DNA of 64,000 nt from Betaproteobacteria bacterium (GCA_903970165.1 CAJCHZ010000054.1:1-64000); one strand, 5' to 3'; shown: positions 47,054-58,332, counted from the first letter of the stretch. Numbers and translations are program-made. The notes: generated by a model not told the origin, from the sequence alone.

Positions 47054-47500
47054 TTGACAGGGAAGAACCAATCATCGAAAAACGCTGCGCTCGCGGACGC
47101 GGTTTCTCTGCGCAAACTGGATTTCATCCAGTTGTTGGTAGAGAACGGCGCGGAAGTGAAGTCCGTCCCGCTTTCAGACGTTTTGCTGGAATGGAATCCC
47201 AACATATTCCGTTTCTTTCTGGAGCGAGGCGCTGATCCTTGTGGAGGGTTCTCCATTTGCGGTTGCATTCAGCAACAAGATCAGAACTGCGCTCGGCCCT
47301 TTCGTCGAACTGAAGCGGTCGCGCCGTGAACTGTCGGCCGCGTTGCAAGAGCAGGCGGATTGCGCTCTCCGGTACTTCTGCGGCAAGGGGGACATGAAGT
47401 GGATAAGCCCTCATGCTGTGGGCCGGAGCGAACCCGCGCTCTCTTGGTTCGAATCTCGATGAACGCTATGGGAACGACCCGGAGTGCTTCACGACTGCCC
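47054..47500 (+). pseudogene. Ankyrin-repeat protein gene broken by frameshifts
   Basis: Frame 1 gives NAALADAVSLRKLDFIQLLV, then ENGAEVKSVPLSDVLLEWNP and FRFFLERGADPC, which are clear ankyrin helices. Near 47250 coding moves to a second frame (SPFAVAFSNKIRTALGPFVE, ALQEQADCALRYFCGKGDMK). Near 47405 it moves to a third (LMLWAGANPRSLGSNLDERY, GNDPECFTTAL). Together these make one ankyrin protein with two frame changes. Its 3' end runs into the convergent DUF1016 gene. Non-functional as it stands. Confidence 0.65.
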
Positions 47501-48547
47501 TGACTGGCTGGAAAGGACTTTGTTGTGAAGGTTTCCGAGCGCGTAGTGGGCCACGGCCTCGTTTTTCTCCGAGCAGAGGATTAAGCCCAGCGGTGGATTT
47601 TCGCCGGGCAGAGTCCAGCGCTCTCGGGCATAGTTCAAATACAGATTCATCTGTCCAGCATCGGCGTGGGTAAACTTTCCGATCTTCAAATCAATGACCA
47701 CCAGGCAGCGGAGCCGGCGATGAAAGAACAGCAGGTCGATGCGGTACCACTCGTCGCCGATGCGTAAGCGCCGTTGGCGTGCAATGAAGGCGAAGTCGCT
47801 GCCGAGTTCCAGGAGAAAATGTTCCAGCCTGTGGATCAAAGCCTCTTCCAACGCGTTCTCGGAGTATTCGTCCTTCAGTCCCAGGAACTCGAGAACCAGC
47901 GGGTCCTTAATTTCCTGTTCCGGGGTCAACGGGTCGGTCGGATCAGGCGCGTGACCTTGGCGGAGAATGGCCGCCTTGTTGCGTGACAACTGGGTGCGCT
48001 CGAAGAATTGGGTTGCGATTTGCCTGTCCAGTTGGCGGACCGACCAGCCCCCGCGCAAAGCCTCGGTTTCGTAGAACGAGCGGGCTTGCCTGTTGCTGAC
48101 AGATAGAAGCCGAACGTAGTGAGACCACGGCAGCGGAAAAGAGGAAGGCTGCGACGGACCTTCCGATTCCGCTGACGGCGTCTGCGGAATTCGAAGAGAG
48201 TCTCCGCTTGTTCCCGGTCCAGTCAATTTCGCAGACAGTGTCTGCGGAATTGACCAAGCCCGATAAAATTCGCGCATTGCCAACAAGTTGCGTTCCGAGA
48301 AGCCTTTTCCAAACCGTGCGGTCAAGTCCTCGGCCAGACGATGCAGCAAGGCTTTTCCGTACTCCGCTCGCTTCTTGCCCTTCTGCTCGTGTTCTACAAT
48401 CCGGCGGCCGATTTCCCAGTAGGTTGCTGTCATGATGGCATTGACGGAACGAGCCGAATTCCGCCGAGCCTGCTCGAGCAAGGCCACGACTTGCACCACA
48501 AATTCGGAATATGCGGCGTCGAATGAAACTGCCCTTTTCGCTGTCAC
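47489..48547 (-). CDS. DUF1016/YhcG-type PDDEXK nuclease
   Basis: 352 aa from GTG. The N-terminal DUF1016_N domain (VVALLEQARRNSARSVNAIM, TATYWEIGRRIVEHEQKG, LAEDLTARFGKGFSERNLLA) is followed by the PDDEXK nuclease domain. There GSDFAFIARQRRLRIGDEWY and RIDLLFFHRRLRCLVVIDLK carry the Asp and ExK-equivalent (DLK) core, followed by AGQMNLYLNYARERWTLPGE. Family members occur in defence islands and next to restriction systems. An unusual ~50-residue Ser/Pro/Thr-rich insertion with a repeated IPQTxSA motif sits at ~100-140 between the domains. The strict GTG start lacks a strong ribosome site. Confidence 0.88.
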   Translation of the reverse strand: MTAKRAVSFDAAYSEFVVQVVALLEQARRNSARSVNAIMTATYWEIGRRIVEHEQKGKKRAEYGKALLHRLAEDLTARFGKGFSERNLLAMREFYRAWSIPQTLSAKLTGPGTSGDSLRIPQTPSAESEGPSQPSSFPLPWSHYVRLLSVSNRQARSFYETEALRGGWSVRQLDRQIATQFFERTQLSRNKAAILRQGHAPDPTDPLTPEQEIKDPLVLEFLGLKDEYSENALEEALIHRLEHFLLELGSDFAFIARQRRLRIGDEWYRIDLLFFHRRLRCLVVIDLKIGKFTHADAGQMNLYLNYARERWTLPGENPPLGLILCSEKNEAVAHYALGNLHNKVLSSQSGQS

Positions 48548-48941
48548 GAATTCAGTCCGATCCCCTTCAGAAAGATGCTGCCTCTCATGATTATAGTCGC
48601 GGACCGCTGCCGTGACCTTGGGCTATTGCCTTCCTGCCGGCATTTCCTTGCCTCTACTTGCTACTACTTTGCCGCGATTTGAGGCCAAATAAGCTCCTCT
48701 AAAATCAATTGGTTCTGGGAAATCTGAATCTGTTATTGAAAACAAGAGACATACCAACGCTCACCAACCCCTCACCTCCCTCTCAATAACGTAGGCTTCA
48801 ATCCCCCCTCTCCGCCATTATTCAAAACACCCAATGTTTATGGGGATTCCGCGCGCTTGCTACTGATTTAATCCAATTTAACATATAAGCCTGGTAAATA
48901 TATTCAAGTTTTTACGCTAGTGATTTGTTACAGCCATGGAT
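48548..48941 (-). other. AT-rich gene-free spacer
   Basis: About 390 bp, noticeably more AT-rich than its surroundings around 48690-48930 (for example TTTAATCCAATTTAACATAT). No open frame, RNA or repeat is supported. It marks the boundary between the nuclease/CHAT accessory region and the cell-wall degradation genes. Confidence 0.4.
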
Positions 48942-49355
48942 CTAGTTCACGGGCACCAGTATCGGAGCGTCTTTGTCTTTCACCAGGAACACCACGAATT
49001 TTGCGGCCTTAGTTTGGCTAGCGTTCCGCCCGACAACATGAACATCGGCGGGGCCCTCGTAGAAGCTCTGACCAGGTGTTAGGGTTACTTCCTTTCCTCC
49101 CTTCACCTGCATCACGATGGACCCCTCAAGCACATAAATGAAGCCGTGCGCTTTGTGGCGGTGTATAGGATCGGAAGCTCCCGGCGGATACTCTACGGTG
49201 AACATCAGACCTTCCTTGCCGGGAATATCCGCTAGGTCCTTCGAGAGGACCGGTAACACCTTCGCTTCCGCGGGCGCCGCTTTAGGTGCCTCATTGTGCT
49301 CCGGCCTAAGCGCTATAAAACAGACCAGCATCAAAACCAATTTTGAAATCGTCAT
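48942..49355 (-). CDS. Exported small cupin-fold protein
   Basis: 137 aa from ATG 49355, with AAAGGA upstream; the frame extends to 49430 without a ribosome site. Signal peptide MTISKLVLMLVCFIALRP. A single cupin barrel: EYPPGASDPIHRHKAHGFIY provides the metal-binding HxH motif and the family Glu equivalent in YVLEGSIVMQVKGG, and TLTPGQSFYEGPADVHVVGR supplies the last His. Single-domain cupins of this type often bind a metal and either an organic ligand or no known substrate. Divergent from the GH9 gene. Confidence 0.85.
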   Translation of the reverse strand: MTISKLVLMLVCFIALRPEHNEAPKAAPAEAKVLPVLSKDLADIPGKEGLMFTVEYPPGASDPIHRHKAHGFIYVLEGSIVMQVKGGKEVTLTPGQSFYEGPADVHVVGRNASQTKAAKFVVFLVKDKDAPILVPVN

Positions 49356-49620
49356 AAACAGTCCTTTCGTTCGACCTGTCGCAACATGCGATAGGCCGAG
49401 AACCGTTTGGGTCTGACGGCAACATTTCATGGGGTGTTTCGCTAGAAGACTTCAGATCGTAATTGGATCCTAACTCTATCCCCAGATTCTGGGGGCGGTT
49501 TGGAAAACTACCGCAGGCAAAATGTTGCCATGGGTCGCAGTAGCCTGCAGAACAATGGGCGCACAGACGGTCTCCATGTCATATCATGTTGGGGCAAAGG
49601 AGTAGCATCAATCCCAAATT

Positions 49621-52317
49621 ATGCTTACGCGAATCGTTTGTACCCTCTTGGTTCTCTCGGCCTCAGGTTTGCCCGGCACGGATTTTTCCATGAAGGTAAC
49701 CGACAAGAATTACCTGGATACGCAAGGCTTCAGCGTCTTTCTCTACGACAGCACGTATCATCCAGTCTTTGTGGATCAGAAGAATACGGCCATGGAGATG
49801 ATTCTGCACGGCCAGCGCATCGCCACGAACGGCGACGTTCGCCTGATGGCGACGCCAGAGCAGTGGGATCTGGTGGCAACGCTTAAGGGCCGCCACGCGG
49901 ACAAGGCGAACGACCGGCTGATTGCCGACCTCAGTTTCCCGACGTTCGATTTCAGTTACACATTGGAAGTGGCAGCGGAGCCGGGCGGGGTGAAAGTCAG
50001 CATCAATCTCGATAAGCCGCTACCGCAGAAACTGGAGGGGCGAGCGGGCTTCAATTTGGAGTTTCTGCCGTCGATCTACATGGGCAAGGCTTACATGGTG
50101 GACGGAACCAAAGCCGGCATTTTCCCACGAACGCCGAACGACGCGATGACGAAGGTTTTGCCATTGGCGGATGAGCCGAAAAAGGCGTACTACCTAGAGG
50201 ATTGGGACAAGGCCAAGGGATACACGCAGCCACTGCCGTTCGCCGAAGGCAAGAGCATCACTCTTGGCGTGGACGACGAGCTGGCCCGAGTGAACGTGAT
50301 ATCGGATACAGCCAACCTCATGTTGTTCGATGGGCGCGACCGTGCACAGAACGGCTGGTTCGTGTTGCGTTCGCTGATCCCTTCGGGAAAAACTACAGGT
50401 GCCATCGTGTGGCACATACGTCCCGACGTGATCCCGAACTGGACACGACCGCCGATGATCGCGCACAGCCAGGTGGGTTATGCTCCTGGCTTCTCAAAGG
50501 TGGCGGTGCTCGAACTCGACCCAAAATACAACGCTCCCAAGATTGCCCGAGTTTTGCGCCTGACGGAAAACGGAGCTTACCAACAAGTGTTCGAGGGTCC
50601 GATCACGCCTGCGACGTCGTGGCTGCGCTACGTGTATTCGAAATTCGATTTCACACCGGTGAAGGAGCCCGGTTTGTATGTGATCGAATATGCGGACCAG
50701 CGTACGGCGCCTTTCCCGATTTCCCAGGACGTCTATGCAAAGATCTGGCAGGACAGCTTGGACCATCACCTTGCGGAGCAGATGGATCACGTTGCGGTTC
50801 GCGAAGGATACCGGGTGTGGCATGGCGCTTCGCATCTTGATGATGGGCGCATGGCGCCGGTGGTTGGGGAGCAATTTGACGGCTGGAACCAGGCGACAGC
50901 GACGGATGGCAAGTACAAAGGCGGCGATCACATCCCTGGAATGAATGTGGGCGGGTGGTATGACGCCGGGGATTTCGATTTGGAGGAGCCGGCGCAACTG
51001 AGCGTCATTCAGAGCCTGGCGCTGGCGTATCGCGAATTCCATCTCACGTACGACGAGCTGACCGTGGATGAAGTCGCGCGTGAAGTGGAGATGCACCGGC
51101 CCGATGGCTTGCCGGATACCGTGCAGCAGGTGAAGCATGGTGCTCTGCTCATCCTGGCGCAGTTCCACAACATCGGCCACGCAATCCGTGGCACTCACGA
51201 GCCAGATCTGCGGCAATACACCCAGGTGGGCGACGGCGCCTCGAAAACGGACGGTCGCACTTACGACCCGAAGCTCGGCCCGAATGAAACGAAGGGTGAC
51301 TACTCCGGCAGGCCCGATGATCGCTGGATCTTCACTACGAACAACTCGTTTTTCCAGTGGAACGCCATTGCAGCGCTGGCTGCCGCGGCGGATACACTGA
51401 AAGGCTGGGACGATGCACTTGCAAAAGACTGCCTGGATACCGCGGGCAAGGCCTGGAACGACGAGAAGGCAAATCCAACGCAGAATTCGGCGGGCGGCGG
51501 TTTGGGCGGAGCGGCTCCGGCAGGCGCCCAGGGAGGTGGCGTGCTGGCCGCCTCGCAGGGCGTGGTCCCTGGCGCTCAAAGCGGTGTTAACGCAGCGAGA
51601 AGCGGTGGTGCTTCGACGAACACGAACGGAGCACAAGCAACTCCCGCGGCCGCGTCCGGTCGTGGAGGAAATAGTGCCGGACTGGAGTGGGGGGCGGCGC
51701 TGGAATTGACCATCGCTACGAATGGCGGTGAGCCTTACAAATCCCGACTGAAGGAACTGTTCCCGCAGATGATCACGCCGCAACAGATGGATTCGCGTGG
51801 CTGGACCGCGGTGCGGGCTTTACCTTACCTGGACGCCGGCGCGAAGGATCAAATGCGTGAAGCCGTGAAGAAATATATGGCGGGTTTGGATGAGCGGCTC
51901 GACGCCACCCCGTTCGGAGTGCCACCGAGTCTCGGTACGTGGGGCGGATCGGGTGCCGTCGTGGAAATGGCCATCCGAATGTATTTCCTGCACAAGGCAT
52001 TTCCGGATCTGGTGAGTCCCGAATACACGCTTCGCGCCGTCAACTACATTCTTGGGACTCACCCGGTATCCAGCACTTCGTATGTGGCTGGAGTGGGAAC
52101 GGTTTCGAAGACGAAGACCTACAGCAACAATCGCGCGGACAATTCCTATATTCCGGGCGCTGTGATTCCCGGATATATCATAATCAAGCCGGATTTTCCG
52201 GAGTGCATCGATGACTTCGGGTTCCTGTGGTTTGAGGATGAAGCCGTGGTGGCCGGGTCGGCAAGCTGGGTGCTGGCGGGGAATGCTGCGGAGGCGATCA
52301 TCAAAGAAGCGAAGTAG
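49621..52317 (+). CDS. Glycoside hydrolase family 9 (endoglucanase-type)
   Basis: 898 aa, exported (MLTRIVCTLLVLSASGLPGT). The order is an N-terminal beta domain (~20-260), a CelD_N Ig-like domain (MIAHSQVGYAPGFSKVAVLE, ~280-365), then the (alpha/alpha)6 GH9 catalytic domain. The GH9 catalytic Asp motif is in MNVGGWYDAGDFDLEEPAQL. The C-terminal signature NYILGTHPVSSTSYVAGVGT and PECIDDFGFLWFEDEAVVAG contain the His region and the proton-donor Glu. A 70-residue Gly/Ala/Ser-rich insertion (~625-690) interrupts the catalytic domain. Expected to cleave beta-1,4-glucans outside the cell. Confidence 0.9.
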   Translation: MLTRIVCTLLVLSASGLPGTDFSMKVTDKNYLDTQGFSVFLYDSTYHPVFVDQKNTAMEMILHGQRIATNGDVRLMATPEQWDLVATLKGRHADKANDRLIADLSFPTFDFSYTLEVAAEPGGVKVSINLDKPLPQKLEGRAGFNLEFLPSIYMGKAYMVDGTKAGIFPRTPNDAMTKVLPLADEPKKAYYLEDWDKAKGYTQPLPFAEGKSITLGVDDELARVNVISDTANLMLFDGRDRAQNGWFVLRSLIPSGKTTGAIVWHIRPDVIPNWTRPPMIAHSQVGYAPGFSKVAVLELDPKYNAPKIARVLRLTENGAYQQVFEGPITPATSWLRYVYSKFDFTPVKEPGLYVIEYADQRTAPFPISQDVYAKIWQDSLDHHLAEQMDHVAVREGYRVWHGASHLDDGRMAPVVGEQFDGWNQATATDGKYKGGDHIPGMNVGGWYDAGDFDLEEPAQLSVIQSLALAYREFHLTYDELTVDEVAREVEMHRPDGLPDTVQQVKHGALLILAQFHNIGHAIRGTHEPDLRQYTQVGDGASKTDGRTYDPKLGPNETKGDYSGRPDDRWIFTTNNSFFQWNAIAALAAAADTLKGWDDALAKDCLDTAGKAWNDEKANPTQNSAGGGLGGAAPAGAQGGGVLAASQGVVPGAQSGVNAARSGGASTNTNGAQATPAAASGRGGNSAGLEWGAALELTIATNGGEPYKSRLKELFPQMITPQQMDSRGWTAVRALPYLDAGAKDQMREAVKKYMAGLDERLDATPFGVPPSLGTWGGSGAVVEMAIRMYFLHKAFPDLVSPEYTLRAVNYILGTHPVSSTSYVAGVGTVSKTKTYSNNRADNSYIPGAVIPGYIIIKPDFPECIDDFGFLWFEDEAVVAGSASWVLAGNAAEAIIKEAK

Positions 52318-52412
52318 AGCCACTACTGGCACCCGCGGCTCCCAACGGGGCCGACCGCTTTGAGAGCGAGAATCAGATTACGGCGCGACGCTCATCAATA
52401 CATGGATAGGAG

Positions 52413-53489
52413 TCATTGGCAGTTGGCTTGAAAACAAAGATTCTGACTGAAAAACGGCATCACATGATTTTGAAAGCGGTCGGCCACTTTGCTTGTGTGC
52501 GTGCCGGAATAAACTTCGAATTTGTTCGCGATTCCGTATTGATCTAAAACTTCGTGAAGCTTTGCGGTATCGACTCGCAAACCGTCCTGATCACCTACAT
52601 CGATGGAGATCGCACGATACCGCCGGAGACTTCCGATGTACTGATCAAGGAAAGCGAGTGGAGCATTTGCTGTCCATTTTGCAAAAACTTCGGGCTGTGG
52701 CGTTCCATCCTTCGTGGGCAGGTCGAGATAAAGCGGAGGATTCTTCGGGTTGGGTGACCAAGCGGCGGCCGAGGCCAAAGTGGCACGCGCAAAAAACGGC
52801 AAGCCTTCAGAGTCCGATGGCGTTTTCAGAGCCTCAAGGCTCTTCGCGATTTCCGGGTTCAGGGAACCGGCGGGCCGGGGAGATAAGCAGCATGGGCTCA
52901 TGATGTACAAACTTCCGAACACGTCGGAATGCTTCATGCCAATGCGGGTAGCGCCGTAGCCTCCCATGGAGTGGCCGAAGAGTCCCCGGCTTTGGCGCTC
53001 TGGAATCGTATGGTAATGCGCATCAATGTATGCGACCAGGTCTCGAGCAATGAACAGCTCGAAATCACCGGTGGTCACGGAACTCGAATACATCGAGCCG
53101 TTGTGCAACGTCTTCGAATCGGGCAGGACTACGATCATTTCTTTCGCACCTTGCGCGAAGGCGCCTTCGATAGTCTGGGGGACATGGATTTCATGCGTCC
53201 ATTGCTCGGCGCCGATGGAGTAGCCGTGCAAGGCGTAAACGACTGGATAGCGTCGAGACTTATCTTGCGCATAACTGGGAGGAAGGAACACAAACACGTC
53301 GCGATCAACCGCGTCCCCTTCCAAGTTGCCTTGCAGAGCCGTACCGTGAATTTTGATATGCTCGACCGCCACAGGCTTTGCACCGGCAACCGCCAGAGGC
53401 ACATCTGTTTGCACTTGCGCGGCGAGACGTGGAGCTAGTCCAGCCGCAATCGCAAGTAAAATTCCTCCGAACCATGTCGCGCTTGTCAT
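52413..53489 (-). CDS. Exported alpha/beta-hydrolase esterase (esterase D/CE1-like)
   Basis: 358 aa from ATG 53489 (AAAGGG upstream) with signal peptide MTSATWFGGILLAIAAGLAP. The fold shows DRDVFVFLPPSYAQDKSRRY, PVVYALHGYSIG (oxyanion region) and the nucleophile elbow SRGLFGHSMGGYGATRIG (GHSMGG). The acid and His lie in the C-terminal part (SIDVGDQDGLRVDTAKLHEV; VYSGTHTSKVADRFQNHVMP). Resembles feruloyl/acetyl-type carbohydrate esterases. Co-directional and 48 bp from the GH51 gene, suggesting joint xylan/arabinoxylan processing. Confidence 0.85.
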   Translation of the reverse strand: MTSATWFGGILLAIAAGLAPRLAAQVQTDVPLAVAGAKPVAVEHIKIHGTALQGNLEGDAVDRDVFVFLPPSYAQDKSRRYPVVYALHGYSIGAEQWTHEIHVPQTIEGAFAQGAKEMIVVLPDSKTLHNGSMYSSSVTTGDFELFIARDLVAYIDAHYHTIPERQSRGLFGHSMGGYGATRIGMKHSDVFGSLYIMSPCCLSPRPAGSLNPEIAKSLEALKTPSDSEGLPFFARATLASAAAWSPNPKNPPLYLDLPTKDGTPQPEVFAKWTANAPLAFLDQYIGSLRRYRAISIDVGDQDGLRVDTAKLHEVLDQYGIANKFEVYSGTHTSKVADRFQNHVMPFFSQNLCFQANCQ

Positions 53490-53536
53490 GGTGACCCTTT
53501 CTTGAAGCAGCACCAGTCTGGGAGAGCCATCTAGCT

Positions 53537-55222
53537 TTACTGCTTGACTGCAACCACCGTTACCGATTTGGGGGCCAATTCGAGAAGCAGCTTGCCGTCT
53601 TGCGCTTTTGCGGAAATAGGCTTTGGTGCCACTGCATTTGGCGCGTCGAATGTGTTTACGCTGTCGACCCTGGGAGCAGACAGCGTTTCTCCTGCGGCGG
53701 ATTTGGCATTTATACCGGCCAGCGTAAGTTCGATTTCAGCGGACTGATTTGGATCAACGTTAGTGATGGCAAGCCATAATTTTCCAGCTTTATCTTTGGC
53801 AGCTATGGCATCCACACGCGGCAACGTGATATCGCCGTGCGTGTACGTGCCAGCGTCAAATGAGACGGGCGCGAAGGTGGCGTCCTGGAACGGTACGTAC
53901 ATTTTGTATGCATAGTATGTAGGCGTGAGAACCATTTTATCTTTGTCGGTCAGGATCATGGCCTGGAGCACGTTGATCATCTGCGCGATATTGGCCATGC
54001 GAACGCGGTCGGCATGCCGTGCAAAAATGTTGAGATTCAGCGCCGCTAGGACTGCATCGCGCAAACTATTTTGCTGTGCCAGGAAACCGGGATGGCTGCC
54101 GGGAAGCGGCGCGTACCATCCACCCCACTCATCCACAACAAGCGCCACCTTTTTTTCCGGATCATATTTGTCCATGATTGCCGAGTGCTTTTCGACAAGA
54201 TCGTTCATCTCCAGCGTGGACTTGAGAATCTGCGCGTATTCGGTTTCTCCGAAACCCACCGAGGCAAAGGAAGGCGGCCATTTCACGACGGTGTAGGAGT
54301 GCATCGAAAGCCCATGCATATCCCAACTCCAAGTGTGGCTCTGATACGCCTTCATGACGGCTTCGGTCCACTCTGTCCAGCGGGGCTCGCCGCCGCCGGG
54401 GCCCACTGCGATCTTGAGCATCTGTTGCTTGTCTTGTTGGGCTGGATTGAAGTTGCGAACGAAGCGGCTGTAGATCTTGAGCTGGCTTAAATAATAGTCG
54501 GGCGTCATGTTGCCGCCACAGTCCCAGCTTTCGTTGCCGATGCCAAGAAACGCAACCTTATAAGGAGCAGGATGCCCGTTGGCGTCGCGCTCCTTGGCGA
54601 GCGTCGTCGGCTGAGCAGTGGTTAAGTATTCGAGCCATTCCGATGCTTCCTGTGGGGTGCCTGAACCCACGTTGACAGAGAGGTATGCCTCTGCGCCAAT
54701 CTGGTCGAGGAAGTCCATGAATTCGGTTGTCCCGAAGGTGTTCGGCTCGATGACGCCGCCCCAGTTGGGATTGAGCGTTACCGTTCGCTGCGGACCGATA
54801 CCTTTGCGCCAGTGGTATTCGTCTGCGAAGCACCCGCCGGGCCAGCGCACGTTCGGCACTTTTATCGCTTTTAGCGCAGCGACGACATCATTACGAATCC
54901 CGCGCGTGTTCGGAATTTTGGAGTCCGGGCCGACCCAGATTCCTTCGTAAACACCGTGGCCGAGGTGCTCGGCAAATTGGCCGAAGAGATTGCGGTCAAT
55001 CTTCGCGCCGGGCTTCGAAACGTCAACGGATATCTGCATTTTCTGCGCAGCAGCCACCGGTGCAGCCACAGCCACAGTGAGCAGAGTCAAGCTGGCCAGA
55101 AGTGAGCGCACCAGCGGAGATCCCGCTTGAAGCGCACACAGGGATGTCCGACGGAACGGAGATCGGCGCAGGATTCGGTACTGAATTGCTAGGAGATGTC
55201 TGAAAGCAAGTTTTTGGGCCAT
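53537..55222 (-). CDS. GH51 alpha-L-arabinofuranosidase, exported
   Basis: 561 aa with an Arg-rich N-terminus and membrane-targeting stretch (SLLASLTLLTVAVAAPVAAA). The GH51 core starts at IDRNLFGQFAEHLGHGVYEG, with VRWPGGCFADEYHWRKGIGP, the acid/base Glu in FLGIGNESWDCGGNMTPDYY and the nucleophile Glu in KVALVVDEWGGWYAPLPG. A C-terminal beta-sandwich follows (FAPVSFDAGTYTHGDITLPR to the end). It removes arabinose side chains from arabinoxylan or arabinan. First gene of a two-gene operon with the esterase. Confidence 0.93.
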   Translation of the reverse strand: MAQKLAFRHLLAIQYRILRRSPFRRTSLCALQAGSPLVRSLLASLTLLTVAVAAPVAAAQKMQISVDVSKPGAKIDRNLFGQFAEHLGHGVYEGIWVGPDSKIPNTRGIRNDVVAALKAIKVPNVRWPGGCFADEYHWRKGIGPQRTVTLNPNWGGVIEPNTFGTTEFMDFLDQIGAEAYLSVNVGSGTPQEASEWLEYLTTAQPTTLAKERDANGHPAPYKVAFLGIGNESWDCGGNMTPDYYLSQLKIYSRFVRNFNPAQQDKQQMLKIAVGPGGGEPRWTEWTEAVMKAYQSHTWSWDMHGLSMHSYTVVKWPPSFASVGFGETEYAQILKSTLEMNDLVEKHSAIMDKYDPEKKVALVVDEWGGWYAPLPGSHPGFLAQQNSLRDAVLAALNLNIFARHADRVRMANIAQMINVLQAMILTDKDKMVLTPTYYAYKMYVPFQDATFAPVSFDAGTYTHGDITLPRVDAIAAKDKAGKLWLAITNVDPNQSAEIELTLAGINAKSAAGETLSAPRVDSVNTFDAPNAVAPKPISAKAQDGKLLLELAPKSVTVVAVKQ

Positions 55223-56832
<1,610 letters not shown>

Positions 56833-56952
56833 CCGCAGCGCGGTCCTGACCTTGCCCTTTTTGTGTCCTAGCGTCTTTTTCCCGTGCAATGCCCGCGAAG
56901 GCTAACAATAAAGGCGCGAACCCGACCCTTATTCCGTTGACCATTTTCCCGC

Positions 56953-58179
56953 TCATGGGCATGCCACCCTTTCGCAACCCGCCAAACCTGCAGGTTCGAT
57001 TGGCCCAGTGCGCGGACGCTTCCGAGCCAGCCATGCAAACGCGCCGCGCACGATGAAGACGTTCAGAAAAATCGAAATCAACGAGGCCGCAATCACGGCG
57101 CTGAATACGCCCTCGCCCACCATTCCCGCCGATCGCGCCACTTGCACTACCACGAACGACAGTTCGCCGATCTGCGTCAGGCCCGAAGCTACACCAATCG
57201 CTGTGCTTGAGGAATAGCCGAACAATCGAAGCACCGCGGCCCACACCAGGAACTTGCCAATGACGATGAGCACGAGCATCCATCCAAGCAGCGGCAAGTT
57301 ATGGAAAAGCACCTTGGGATCTATCAGAGTCCCAAGCGAAACGAAGAAAAGCGCCACGAAGGCGTCGCGAAGCGGTACTAGCTGTGTGTGTGCGTCGTGA
57401 AGATCCTGCAGACCGCTGATTGAGAGCCCTGCCAGAAACGCACCGAGAGCTACTGAAAATCCAACGGCTTGCGCCAGAGCTGCCGTTCCAAGGCAAACCG
57501 CGATCACCACAAGCAGGAACAGTTCCATGTTGCAGGTCAGCTTCGCGCGCCGCAGAATCCGCGGAATTACCTTGATGGCCAAGAAAACCAGCGGGATCAA
57601 CAGCAGCAACGCCTTCCCAAGCGTCCACGCCGCTTTCCAGAGGCTTCCGTCTCCCGACCCACCGAACACCGGAAGCATCACGGTCATGCAGATAACGGCC
57701 AGGTCTTCTACAAGAGTGATGCCGATCATCACGCGGCCGTGCGTCGTCGTCATTTGTCCGCTGTCGTTGAGCAGGCGCGCCAGCACCATCGTGCTGGCGA
57801 CCGACACCGCAGCACCGATCACCAGGCCTTCCCTGGCACCCAAACCCGTGAGCCTTCCTGTGCCGACCGCGATTCCCAGCATCCATAGAATTCCTATCGG
57901 CCCGCCCAGCAGTGCTACCCACTTCACGCGCTTCAAATCCGAAATAGAGAATTCAAATCCGATCGAAAACATCAGGAGAACAACGCCCACTTCGGCAAAC
58001 ACTTCGAAAGTGTGCAAGTCGGAAAGGTGTGGCCCCGGTGTGAACGGGCTAATCGCGATCCCGCCCAGCACGAATCCCAGAATCAGCGGCAATCGGAGGC
58101 GCCAGGCCACCAGGCCGCCCAGGACCGCGGCCAGGAATATGTAGGTCAGATCGCGAAACAAAAGCGGATTCGGCTCCAT
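56953..58179 (-). CDS. CPA2-family cation/H+ antiporter (Kef-type membrane component)
   Basis: 408 aa from ATG 58179 with GGAG at proper spacing; the upstream TTG 58191 is less likely. About 12-13 membrane helices are visible (LTYIFLAAVLGGLVAWRLRL, PLILGFVLGGIAISPFTPGP at the start). Conserved CPA2 elements include FAEVGVVLLMFSIGFEFSIS, GAAVSVASTMVLARLLND and LVEDLAVICMTVMLPVFGG, with the membrane Asp of the ion site, and FVALFFVSLGTLIDP. No C-terminal TrkA-N/RCK domain is present, so it is the short form. Exchanges K+ or Na+ for protons; exact ion unknown. Confidence 0.9.
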   Translation of the reverse strand: MEPNPLLFRDLTYIFLAAVLGGLVAWRLRLPLILGFVLGGIAISPFTPGPHLSDLHTFEVFAEVGVVLLMFSIGFEFSISDLKRVKWVALLGGPIGILWMLGIAVGTGRLTGLGAREGLVIGAAVSVASTMVLARLLNDSGQMTTTHGRVMIGITLVEDLAVICMTVMLPVFGGSGDGSLWKAAWTLGKALLLLIPLVFLAIKVIPRILRRAKLTCNMELFLLVVIAVCLGTAALAQAVGFSVALGAFLAGLSISGLQDLHDAHTQLVPLRDAFVALFFVSLGTLIDPKVLFHNLPLLGWMLVLIVIGKFLVWAAVLRLFGYSSSTAIGVASGLTQIGELSFVVVQVARSAGMVGEGVFSAVIAASLISIFLNVFIVRGAFAWLARKRPRTGPIEPAGLAGCERVACP

Positions 58180-58260
58180 TTCATTCTCCAAGCTTAGATT
58201 TCCAGATCACAACGAATCTCGTGACACTTACAGCCGCCAACTTCTCTTCGTGCTTGTTGG

Positions 58261-58307
58261 CGATTAATAAATGGCCCGTCCCGCAGGACTCTCGTGCCGG
58301 ACGGGCC
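58261..58307 (-). terminator. Rho-independent terminator of the sortase operon
   Basis: On the minus strand GGCCCGTCC (58307-58299), a 17-nt loop and GGACGGGCC (58281-58273) form a 9-bp stem followed by ATTTATTAATCG. It starts 26 bp after the stop of the LPRTA protein gene. Confidence 0.6.
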
Positions 58308-58332
58308 GTTAGCGAGGCATCAGAGACCGGCC

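Noticed and set aside
56870..56930. Terminator between the CE1 gene and the antiporter
   Set aside because: Only a weak AATAA..TTATT pairing was seen; not strong enough to claim.
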